A stretch of 21,891 bases of DNA from an uncultured Clostridia bacterium. GTDB taxonomy: Bacteria; Bacillota; Clostridia; JAAYHZ01. The stretch spans positions 1-21,891 of the forward strand of contig CALCRE010000057.1 of assembly GCA_937894465.1 (NCBI GenBank), written 5' to 3'. The notes under the pieces are model-generated. The model was given only the letters and a program-made list of their open reading frames with translations, ran no database searches and was not told the DNA's origin. Below are positions 14,672 to 21,891 of the stretch, one piece after another; position 1 is the first letter of the stretch, and every line of letters begins with the position of its first letter. A program made the position numbers and the translations under genes.

Positions 14672-15622
14672 ATGAAAAATTCTATTATCATAAAGATGAA
14701 TAAACTTTCCGACAGCTTAAAAAACAGATATAGATATGATGTGAAACGTTTTAAGAAGAACAAAGTTGCTTATGCATTGGTTATGCCTTTCTACTGTTTG
14801 TTTTTTGTGTTCACCGTTTTACCGGTTTTCTTATCGATCATATTAAGTTTTACATATTTCAACATACTCGAATCTCCGCAATGGATTGGTTTTACCAATT
14901 ATATTAATTTGTTTCTTAACGATGAAATTTTCATTCTTTCTTTGAAAAACACATTGATATTTGCTGTAGTCACAGGTCCGGTCAGTTACTTGGCATCTTT
15001 CATATTCGCGTGGTTGATCAATGAACTGCCGAGAAGAATAAGGACAATCGTGGTATTGATTTTTTATGCACCGTCTTTATCGGGTAGTGCATTTTTGATA
15101 TGGCAGTTAATGTTCAGCTCTGACCGTTACGGATATTTTAACAGCTTTTTATTAAGACTTGGAATTATTAAAGAACCGATTCTCTGGTTAACAGATGTAA
15201 ATTACATTATGCCGATCATTATCATCGTTGCGTTATGGATGAGCATTAGTACCGCATTTCTTGCCTTCATCGCCGGGTTAAAGAGTATTGACAAATCGAT
15301 GTTGGAGCAAGGAGCAATTGACGGCATCCGAAACCGTTGGCAAGAATTGTGGTTTATTATTCTGCCTACAATGAAACCAATGTTGATGTTTGGTGCTGTT
15401 ATGTCCATCACCAACAGTTTTACTGTTGCGTCGGTGAGTACTGAATTGGTGGGATTCCCGTCTACCGATTATGCAGGTCATACGATTGTCACCCACTTAA
15501 TGGACTACGGTTCTATGCGATTCGAAATGGGATATGCATCTGCGATTGCATCTGTATTGTTTGCGATCATGATTACTGCAAATAAAGTAATACAAAGACT
15601 GCTACAAAAGGTAGGCAACTGA
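14672..15622 (+). CDS. CUT1 sugar ABC transporter permease, MalF type
   Basis: 316-residue inner membrane permease. The start is taken as ATG at 14672, just after the stop of the binding-protein gene, with TTGGAG four bases upstream. A further in-frame ATG upstream at 14636 lies within the previous gene. Six hydrophobic segments are visible from residue 33 onward, and the cytoplasmic EAA loop that contacts the ATPase is at about 211-232 (LEQGAIDGIRNRW...LPTMKP). The protein has a long cytosolic N-terminus with many Lys and Arg residues. It pairs with the MalG-type permease 25 bases downstream to form the translocation channel. The ATPase gene is not in the window, as is usual for Firmicutes that share an MsmX-type ATPase. 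Confidence 0.93.
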   Translation: MKNSIIIKMNKLSDSLKNRYRYDVKRFKKNKVAYALVMPFYCLFFVFTVLPVFLSIILSFTYFNILESPQWIGFTNYINLFLNDEIFILSLKNTLIFAVVTGPVSYLASFIFAWLINELPRRIRTIVVLIFYAPSLSGSAFLIWQLMFSSDRYGYFNSFLLRLGIIKEPILWLTDVNYIMPIIIIVALWMSISTAFLAFIAGLKSIDKSMLEQGAIDGIRNRWQELWFIILPTMKPMLMFGAVMSITNSFTVASVSTELVGFPSTDYAGHTIVTHLMDYGSMRFEMGYASAIASVLFAIMITANKVIQRLLQKVGN

Positions 15623-15647
15623 AAAAATAAAGGGGAGGTATGAAATC

Positions 15648-16514
15648 ATGAGGCTATTCAATAGAAAATATAAAATTCATAGGCAATCAACAGCTGAAAG
15701 AATCATATTACCGTTGTTTCTCGTTTTTTTTGGTTGTTTCATGCTATTACCACTTTTATATATTGTCAATACCGCTTTTAAGCCCTTAGATGAATTGTTT
15801 TTATACCCACCTCGATTTTTTGTCTCACGACCGACTATGAAGAATTTTCGAGATTTATTCGTCATTATGTCAGACTCTTGGGTGCCGTTTACAAGATACC
15901 TTTTCAACACGGTATTCGTTACGGCAATCGGTACTGCAGGTCATGTCATACTAGCTAGTGCGGCAGCTTATGGTATGGAAAAGTTCGATTTTCCGGGAAA
16001 GAAACTTATGTTTTCTTCTGTGGTTTTATCTTTGATGTTTTCATCGGTGGTAACATCAATTCCAAATTACCTTATTGTCTCGAAACTCAACATGATCGAC
16101 AAACTTTGGGCGATTATTATTCCTGCGTTACAGTCAAGTTTGGGATTGTATCTGATGAAACAATACATGGTGACCAATGTACCTGATTCGTTGCTTGAAT
16201 CAGCAAGGATTTCAGGTGCCGGCGAATGGAGGATATTCTTTGAAATAGTAATGCCGATTGTGAAACCGGCATGGCTCACATTAATTATTTTCATATTTCC
16301 GGGATTATGGAATGCAACCGGTGGAGTTATGATTTACAGTGAACAAATTAAAACATTGCCTGTGGCGCTTGCTCAAATTGTTACCGGAGGTATTGCCAGA
16401 GCGGGGGTGGCCAGTGCTATATCTTTGGTTATGTTGGTTTTACCGATCACGATGTTTGTCGTTACACAGTCTAGCATTATGGAGACAATGGCGACTTCGG
16501 GAATAAAAGAATAA
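15648..16514 (+). CDS. CUT1 sugar ABC transporter permease, MalG type
   Basis: 288-residue partner permease of the carbohydrate transporter. The typical MalG-type opening has a basic N-terminus, a first helix at about 18-40, then NTAFKPLDELF and a proline-rich PPRFF..RPTMKNF outer segment. The EAA loop at about 183-206 reads LLESARISGAGEWRIFFEIV then MPIVKP, close to consensus. Six membrane segments are visible and the tail is short (SGIKE). The start has a strong GGGGAGG ribosome binding site about eight bases before the ATG. The gene lies 25 bases after the MalF-type permease and 19 bases before the NHL/Yip1 gene, within one operon. Confidence 0.94.
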   Translation: MRLFNRKYKIHRQSTAERIILPLFLVFFGCFMLLPLLYIVNTAFKPLDELFLYPPRFFVSRPTMKNFRDLFVIMSDSWVPFTRYLFNTVFVTAIGTAGHVILASAAAYGMEKFDFPGKKLMFSSVVLSLMFSSVVTSIPNYLIVSKLNMIDKLWAIIIPALQSSLGLYLMKQYMVTNVPDSLLESARISGAGEWRIFFEIVMPIVKPAWLTLIIFIFPGLWNATGGVMIYSEQIKTLPVALAQIVTGGIARAGVASAISLVMLVLPITMFVVTQSSIMETMATSGIKE

Positions 16515-16533
16515 AGATTTAGGGGGTGATACA

Positions 16534-18648
16534 ATGAACAATAAATTAATGAAAACTCTTGTCCTTGTGACGGTTGTGATTATCTTTTTGACTGCCTGCC
16601 CGGCGACAGTTCGGTGCTTTCAAACATATCAATCATATTACTATACCGAATCAGGAGAAGCTGTGGATATCGAAACACCTTATCTATGCGAATCGGTTGT
16701 AACAGATCTACATGGCGAAAAGTTGAAAAACCCCTCTGATCTGTTGGTACACAAAGAATTTCTATTTATCTGTGACTCCGGAAATAACCGTATTTTAAAA
16801 CTAGACAAAGACTGGAATATTATAATGACCATTAAAGAATTTAAAGCGGATGCGGTTGAAGATGCGTTGAGCGGACCACAAAGCCTTTTCATATCTGATG
16901 ATAACTTGATTTATGTTGTAGATACAAATAACGGTAGAATCGTGGTTTTTGATTATGACGGAGTGTATATTCGACAAATAAAGCCCAGCGGCCAAGAATT
17001 TGATAACGAGGCTCAACCATTTATTCCGACAAGTATGGTTATTGATAAAACCGGTCGATTACTGGTCAATTCCAGACAAATTTACAAAGGAATCATTTCC
17101 ATGAATCCTGATGGAGTGTTTCTTGGATATTTTGCAGCAAATCCCGCACAGATCAAACCGCTTCAATATTTTTGGAAATCTATTGCGACGAGAGAACAAA
17201 GGGATAGTATGGTGCTGGATATTCCTACTGAAATTTATAAGATCCATTTGGATCATGAAGGATTTCCATATGTCATCAGTAATGCTTTCTCGAAAGCTGT
17301 ATCGCCGCAGGAGGTGGAAGCCAAGATGCCGGTTAGAAAATTGAATTTAACCGGAGATAATATATTAAACTATTCTGATTCGGAATATTATCCTATAGGT
17401 GACATTCAATACGCCGTTGATATTGGGAATAACCGCGGGGCATCTAACTTTGTTGATATATGTACAACAGATTTTGGTATTTACTATATTTTAGATAGTA
17501 ATCAAGGACGCATATTCGCTTACAATCAAACCGGTAGAAACATATTTACTTTTGGTGGAAGGGGCGGTTTACAAACAGGAACACTGAAAGCACCAATCGC
17601 TTTGGAATATTATGCCGGTAGACTTCTCGTCTTGGATCGGGTTTCCGGCAGTATTAACTTATTTATTCCCACTCGTTTCGGACAATTAATACTTGATGCC
17701 TATGAAATGCATTACAACGGTGAATATGAGCAAGCCGGGAATCTGTGGAGTGAAGTGAGAGATCATTATGGTTACTATAGCCCGGCATATTTAGGCATCG
17801 GGAAAGTATTTTTGTATCAACAAAAATATGAAGAAGCAATGAAACAATTTGAAATAGCCAGGGATAAGGAATATTACTCTACAGCGTTTAAGCACGTCAG
17901 GAAGAACAAGGTGGAGGAAAATTTTATACTCATATTAGTTGTGATAACTGTATTGATCCTGTTCTTTAAATACATTTTCAAGTATATCAGAAATAGTATT
18001 AGAGAAAAACACGGAGAATCCGGCTTTTATAGAGCAATTACATATGCTTTTTATGTAACGGTTCATCCATTTAAAGGATTTACAGAAATTAAAGAGGATA
18101 GAGAAGGAAATTATAAAGTATCTATTATCCTGTTTTTCTTATTAGCCATTATTACATTTATAAAAAGAACGGGAACAGCATTTTTGTATCGTTCGGATTT
18201 AGCGAATATAGAGAGCCTCTTGAAGCATATAGGAAGTTTGTTTTTGGTAGTGTTTCTCTGGATCGGTGTATTGTATTTAATGGAAATCTTTTTGGAGGGG
18301 GAAGCCAAATTCAGCCATATAGTTCATTTGACATCCTACTCATTAATCCCGGCCATCATGGCGCATATGATTGCAATCGTTGTGACATACGGTGCTTCTC
18401 TCGACGATGCGGCCATCATCAACACAATTGTAACATTAGGTTGGCTGTGGACGGTATTCCTGATTTTTATCGGCATTCTTGTAACGAATGATTACACAGT
18501 GACTCGAACATTGGTTGCAAGTGTGGTCAATATTGCCGGAATGGTTATTGTGTTTATGATTTCGGTTTTGTTCCTCAGTCTTTTACAGGATATGCTCATA
18601 TTTATCAGCTTTACAATACGCGAATTAAAAGGGGTGTTTATGTTATGA
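16534..18648 (+). CDS. NHL beta-propeller/TPR/Yip1 multi-domain membrane protein
   Basis: 704-residue protein. The N-terminus ends a hydrophobic stretch with LTAC (Cys22), a good lipobox although followed by Pro, so it is a lipoprotein or signal-anchored. Residues ~60-380 contain NHL-type blades (KNPSDLLVHKEFLFICDSGNNRILKLD, SGPQSLFISDDNLIYVVDTNNGRIVVFD, DSNQGRIFAYNQTG, APIALEYYAGRLLVLD) forming an extracytoplasmic beta-propeller. A TPR-like pair of helices is at 383-450 (YNGEYEQAGNLW, YQQKYEEAMKQFEIA). A membrane helix at ~463-485 leads into a Yip1-type domain with about five helices (500-690; VTVHPFKGFTEIK start). The ribosome binding site is AGGGGGTG. The gene is inside the transporter operon and overlaps the DUF5696 gene by 4 bases. 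Such proteins recur beside DUF5696 and CUT1 genes in Firmicutes. The role is unknown; sensing or docking of substrate is my inference. Confidence 0.85.
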   Translation: MNNKLMKTLVLVTVVIIFLTACPATVRCFQTYQSYYYTESGEAVDIETPYLCESVVTDLHGEKLKNPSDLLVHKEFLFICDSGNNRILKLDKDWNIIMTIKEFKADAVEDALSGPQSLFISDDNLIYVVDTNNGRIVVFDYDGVYIRQIKPSGQEFDNEAQPFIPTSMVIDKTGRLLVNSRQIYKGIISMNPDGVFLGYFAANPAQIKPLQYFWKSIATREQRDSMVLDIPTEIYKIHLDHEGFPYVISNAFSKAVSPQEVEAKMPVRKLNLTGDNILNYSDSEYYPIGDIQYAVDIGNNRGASNFVDICTTDFGIYYILDSNQGRIFAYNQTGRNIFTFGGRGGLQTGTLKAPIALEYYAGRLLVLDRVSGSINLFIPTRFGQLILDAYEMHYNGEYEQAGNLWSEVRDHYGYYSPAYLGIGKVFLYQQKYEEAMKQFEIARDKEYYSTAFKHVRKNKVEENFILILVVITVLILFFKYIFKYIRNSIREKHGESGFYRAITYAFYVTVHPFKGFTEIKEDREGNYKVSIILFFLLAIITFIKRTGTAFLYRSDLANIESLLKHIGSLFLVVFLWIGVLYLMEIFLEGEAKFSHIVHLTSYSLIPAIMAHMIAIVVTYGASLDDAAIINTIVTLGWLWTVFLIFIGILVTNDYTVTRTLVASVVNIAGMVIVFMISVLFLSLLQDMLIFISFTIRELKGVFML

Positions 18649-20522
18649 TGCGAAATAAAAAATCAATCTGCTGTGCAATATTATTCATATGGATTCTTTC
18701 TTCTGTCATAACCTTAATTCCAAGCACTGTAAAGGCAGATCATCCGATTCTACCCGACGGAATGGAGAAGGTATGCGAAAATGATCAATTCGTTCTTTAC
18801 CTTGATATGGAAACAACACTTTTTTCAGTACTGGAGAAGGAATCCGGCAGATTATTGTTCAGTACTCCGGAAGATTACAAAGATGATTCCATTGCCAATA
18901 AAAGATTCAAGGATATCATGTCATCGAATATATTGGTAACTTACGTAAATGACGGTGGTGAAAAAACCATCTGTAGTGCAGGGAATGCTGTGGAGTTCGG
19001 ACAATTCGAAATCACTATTCTCGAGGATGGGTTTCAAATAGAGTATTTTATCAGTGAAAATATTATAGATGAACTGGCGATTCCTCTTGTTATGCCCTAC
19101 AGTTATATTCATGAACGATTGTTACCTCGTCTTACTGTAGATGAAGGATATGAGCTGCTGCAAAATTATGTAATCCTATCTGTGAAAGATGATATCATTA
19201 AAAATTATGTAAAACGTCATCGTATAAAAATGTACCCGTTTATTGTAGAAGAAGATATTTATGTTTTTATTCCCACTAGAAGATCTGCACTCAATAGAGA
19301 GATTATTAAGGGTTTATTGGAAAAAGCAGAGGTTACCCCTGATGAAATCATCGCATTGAATTCAAAATATTATGACCACACATCCGTCGAAAAAAATCCG
19401 TATTTTCATTTGACTTTGGAGGTTTCAATTGACGGATACGGACTGAATGCAAAGGTAGATATGTCGAAGATAGAATATGACAGTTTTAATGCAGAGCTGA
19501 AAAGTATAACGTTATTACCCTATTTCGGCGCAGCAGGTCCGGATGCTCAAGGATATATTTTACTTCCGGATGGATCGGGTTCTTTGATGAGATTTGGCGA
19601 AGGTAAAGAAGCTTTTACACCGATTACATTGCCGGTCTATGGTGGACATGAAACGGGTACGAATACAGAAACACCTCCCGGAAGACAACCGGTGTCCTTA
19701 GGAGCATTTGGTATTGCTTACGATAATACCGGATTTGCTGCAGTCATCCGTGACGGTGATGCGGTATCCGTAATAGAGGCCGGATTAGGTGGCGTTAGTA
19801 CCGGTTACAACTATGTTTGTACTCAATTTACATATAACGACTACTACATGCTTGTAAACCCTATGAATTTAATAAAAAACCCCCGGACGGGAAAAAATCC
19901 CTATCAGGGAGCTGCAAGTGTTCTGTATATGTTCCTTGATACGACACAAGTTGACTATTCTGGTATAGCTCAAAGGGTCAGAAGATACTTTGAGGACACC
20001 GGAATGTTGTCCGATATGACCGCCGATACAGTCGCTCCGCTCTCATTAGACATCGTAGGCGCTGTTCCTGTAACAAAAAAATTTATGGGTATTACTTACA
20101 AGAGCTATGAGGCATTGACTTCTTTTAGAGAAACCGAAGAAATTATAAATAAGCTTCATCAAATGGGTGTAGACAGTATAAATGTACGTCTTCTAGGTTG
20201 GACAAAAGGTGGTTTTTTACAAAGGTATCCTACAAACTTTAAACCGAATAAAAATTTAGGCGGTAAAAAGGATTTTCAAAAATTAATAAAAACTGCAAAT
20301 CATCTGAATATAAATTTGTATCCCGATATCAGCATGACAAAAATACATACAAATATTGTTACCGCCTTATTCAATGGTATATTCGATTTAAAAGGATCCC
20401 CCAAAGCAATCTATCGTTATAATCACGTTACTCAAGGTGCAGATGGTAATTACCCCGGCTATTATTTGCTCAGACCTATAAAATGGTCGGATTTTCTAGG
20501 TAATGCTACGAAAAAAAATTGA
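18645..20522 (+). CDS. DUF5696-family secreted protein, N-terminal part (frame interrupted)
   Basis: 625-codon frame beginning with a signal peptide (about residues 1-31, cleavage expected in VKA-DHP). The ATG overlaps the previous stop (ATGA), with AGGGGTG eight bases upstream. A beta-rich N-terminal region carries LPDGSGSLMRFGEGK. From about residue 475 a barrel-like region (ITYKSYEALTSF, INKLHQMGVDSINVRLLGW, LNINLYPDISMT) leads into YYLLRPIKWSDFL. The frame runs into TGA at 20520-20522 immediately after an A8 run (20511-20518). With seven As the frame would continue without a break into the following +1 reading frame, giving an 844-residue product of normal family size. DUF5696 proteins have a glycoside-hydrolase-like barrel and lie beside sugar transporters, but no activity is established to my knowledge. 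Recent mutation, sequencing error or slippage could explain the break. Confidence 0.85.
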   Translation: MMRNKKSICCAILFIWILSSVITLIPSTVKADHPILPDGMEKVCENDQFVLYLDMETTLFSVLEKESGRLLFSTPEDYKDDSIANKRFKDIMSSNILVTYVNDGGEKTICSAGNAVEFGQFEITILEDGFQIEYFISENIIDELAIPLVMPYSYIHERLLPRLTVDEGYELLQNYVILSVKDDIIKNYVKRHRIKMYPFIVEEDIYVFIPTRRSALNREIIKGLLEKAEVTPDEIIALNSKYYDHTSVEKNPYFHLTLEVSIDGYGLNAKVDMSKIEYDSFNAELKSITLLPYFGAAGPDAQGYILLPDGSGSLMRFGEGKEAFTPITLPVYGGHETGTNTETPPGRQPVSLGAFGIAYDNTGFAAVIRDGDAVSVIEAGLGGVSTGYNYVCTQFTYNDYYMLVNPMNLIKNPRTGKNPYQGAASVLYMFLDTTQVDYSGIAQRVRRYFEDTGMLSDMTADTVAPLSLDIVGAVPVTKKFMGITYKSYEALTSFRETEEIINKLHQMGVDSINVRLLGWTKGGFLQRYPTNFKPNKNLGGKKDFQKLIKTANHLNINLYPDISMTKIHTNIVTALFNGIFDLKGSPKAIYRYNHVTQGADGNYPGYYLLRPIKWSDFLGNATKKN

Positions 20523-21180
20523 ATCCACAGGGTTAAACAACATTTCATTATCTGATTTTGGATATAACTTATACTCAGATCATAGGAAAAACAGTCAGAA
20601 TAGACAGGACAGTTTGACTATGGCTGAAAATGAAATGAATTTGCTCCATCATAAGGATGTTAAGATCATGGGTCAATACGGTAATGGAAGACTGATCAAC
20701 AAATTTGACATTATTACCGATATTCCATTAGAAAACAGTGGATTTATAGCAGCGCGTGAGTCGATACCTTTTTTACAAATGGTGGTTTCCGGGTATGTTG
20801 ATTATTACGGGATACCGGTTAATAAAAGCGATAACAGTCGTATGGCAGTCTTGCGGAGTATGGAATATGGAGCATCCGGAATCAAATATCTGTTGACTGC
20901 CACTGACAACACGAGTGCTTGGCAACTTAAATGGAATGAATACCGGAATACATTATTTACACGATACATCGATGAGATCCTTGACTACTACAATATATAT
21001 TATGAATTTTCTAAATTGACAGCACAGAGTGTGATGATTGGCCACCAAGAAATTGCTCCGAATGTCTACATGACGATCTATGATAACGGTATAAGAACAT
21101 ATGTAAATTATAACGAAGAAGAGGTTACTGTAGACGGTGTAAGAATAGACGGTTTTGATTTTTCAATAAAGGAGGGATAA
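20503..21180 (+). CDS. DUF5696-family secreted protein, C-terminal part (+1 frame)
   Basis: Continuation of the DUF5696 gene in the +1 frame. Joined through the A8 run the sequence reads ATKKIESTGLNNISLSDFG, a smooth continuation of the barrel, and the region from base 20518 adds 220 residues. Blocks such as SLSDFGYNLYSDHRK, IPFLQMVVSGYVDYYGIPVN and EYGASGIKYLLTATDN fit the second half of the domain, and the C-terminal YMTIYDNGIRTYVNYNEEEV is a typical beta tail. The ATG at 20503 has only a weak AGG nearby and no signal peptide, so independent translation as a folded protein is unlikely. The last codons AAG-GAG-GGA double as the ribosome binding site of the next permease. Confidence 0.8.
   Translation: MLRKKIESTGLNNISLSDFGYNLYSDHRKNSQNRQDSLTMAENEMNLLHHKDVKIMGQYGNGRLINKFDIITDIPLENSGFIAARESIPFLQMVVSGYVDYYGIPVNKSDNSRMAVLRSMEYGASGIKYLLTATDNTSAWQLKWNEYRNTLFTRYIDEILDYYNIYYEFSKLTAQSVMIGHQEIAPNVYMTIYDNGIRTYVNYNEEEVTVDGVRIDGFDFSIKEG
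20511..20518 (+). other. A8 homopolymer at the DUF5696 frame break
   Basis: Eight consecutive As in the sequence acg-A8-ttgaatcc. Removing one A restores a single 844-codon frame. Such runs are hot spots for replication and RNA polymerase slippage and for sequencing indels; the sequence alone does not say which applies. Confidence 0.8.
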
Positions 21181-21182
21181 GG

Positions 21183-21891
21183 TTGAAACGAAATAACAGT
21201 AAATTGATTCGTAGGCAAGCATACTTGGGTTATTTATATATAATGCCCTTCTTGGTAGGATTCATTGTGATGTTTATCAGGCCGCTGATAGGATCGTTAC
21301 AATTTAGTGTGTCAGATATATCATTGACTTCCACAGGGATTGAAACAACTTATATCGGGTTCCAAAATTATTCAAATTTAATGCGAGTAGATCCAATATT
21401 CAATCAAAATTTTACTGCAACTATGAAGGAATTACTGTGGATGATTCCGGCTGTGATTGTGTATAGTATTTTCATCGCTAACCTTCTAAACAAGAAATTT
21501 TGGGGCAGGTCAGTTGTCAGGGCAATTTTTTTCCTGCCTGTTCTAGCAAATATGGTTTTCTATACTCCTGTTGAAGCGGTTGTAGCAAGTGACACCAATT
21601 CTGTTGTAAACCAATTGATGACCAATATCAGTTTGACAAGGTATCTAACCACATTGAATTTATCTGAAACAATGATCGATCAAATCACATTAATTGCAGA
21701 TAACATATATTCGGTTATCAATATCACCGGTATTCAAATATTCTTGTTTCTAGCTGCATTACAAGCCATACCGGAGCATTTATATGAAGCTTCAGCCATC
21801 GAAGGTGCTTCCTCTTGGGATAACCTTTGGAAAATTACAGTACCGATGATTAGTCCCTATATTATTATCTGTGTGATCTACACGGTCGATG
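21183..21891 (+). CDS. Second MalF-type CUT1 permease, 5' part (3' end outside window)
   Basis: Open frame of 236 codons running off the window. The start is TTG at 21183, with GGAGGG at 21171-21176 six bases upstream and the previous stop at 21178-21180 between them. The sequence opens MKRNNSKLIRRQAYLGYLYI, then MPFLVGFIVMFIRPLIGS, a typical first helix. The EAA loop at about 200-224 reads LYEASAIEGASSWDNLWKIT followed by VPMISP. An extended outer loop at ~132-180 (NSVVNQLMTNISLTRYLTTLNLSETMIDQI) is larger than in MalF-type relatives; I recall it in permeases next to DUF5696 genes. It is a second permease of this type in the operon, so a second transporter or a replacement channel probably continues downstream. 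Confidence 0.9.
   Translation, partial: MKRNNSKLIRRQAYLGYLYIMPFLVGFIVMFIRPLIGSLQFSVSDISLTSTGIETTYIGFQNYSNLMRVDPIFNQNFTATMKELLWMIPAVIVYSIFIANLLNKKFWGRSVVRAIFFLPVLANMVFYTPVEAVVASDTNSVVNQLMTNISLTRYLTTLNLSETMIDQITLIADNIYSVINITGIQIFLFLAALQAIPEHLYEASAIEGASSWDNLWKITVPMISPYIIICVIYTVD

Overview
The window looks like an AT-rich low-GC Gram-positive (Firmicutes, most likely Clostridia) chromosome. Supporting signs are strong GGAGG ribosome binding sites, TTG/GTG starts, the tRNA-dependent amidotransferase GatCAB, lipoprotein and signal-peptide types, and CUT1 sugar transporter genes without their own ATPase. No RNA genes, CRISPR arrays, insertion sequences or phage genes were seen.

Region 1 (1-4406, + strand) is a housekeeping operon: the 3' end of aspS, then gatC, gatA, gatB and a UV-damage endonuclease gene (uvsE). 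The AspRS C-terminus has the sequence style I associate with alphaproteobacterial and second clostridial AspRS enzymes, several of which are non-discriminating and charge tRNA-Asn with Asp for GatCAB to amidate. The GatA here is remarkable. It is an intact 358-residue frame that lacks the N-terminal ~70 residues, the glycine-serine motif and all three residues of the Ser-cisSer-Lys triad, so it should not be a glutaminase.

Region 2 (4407-6205, - strand) holds a 29-codon remnant that resembles the start of a HigA-type antitoxin, a small membrane-anchored hypothetical protein, and an aldo/keto reductase-fold protein with two 4Fe-4S motifs but an incomplete AKR tetrad. Region 3 (6252-9332) starts with divergent promoters. 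It then carries a small membrane protein with a ceramidase-like lipoprotein, and a xylose-isomerase-like TIM-barrel protein on its own promoter. A bidirectional terminator at 9357-9382 closes it.

Region 4 (9366-11302, - strand) is a two-gene unit: an AraC-type regulator overlapping by 4 bases a UroD/methyltransferase-superfamily gene. It has a good promoter at 11392-11420. Region 5 is a 485-500 bp control region containing a probable + strand promoter covered by an inverted repeat and a pair of direct repeats 20 bp apart.

Region 6 (11803 to the window end, + strand) is a large carbohydrate-uptake operon. It encodes a 955-residue solute-binding protein with two duplicated beta-sandwich-like modules, two CUT1 permeases, an NHL beta-propeller/TPR/Yip1 membrane protein, a secreted DUF5696 protein split by a frameshift at an A8 run, and the start of a second MalF-type permease. 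The AraC regulator probably senses a sugar or glycan and controls this operon. The NHL-Yip1 and DUF5696 proteins look like surface components of the uptake system whose roles are not described to my knowledge. The substrate cannot be read from the sequence.
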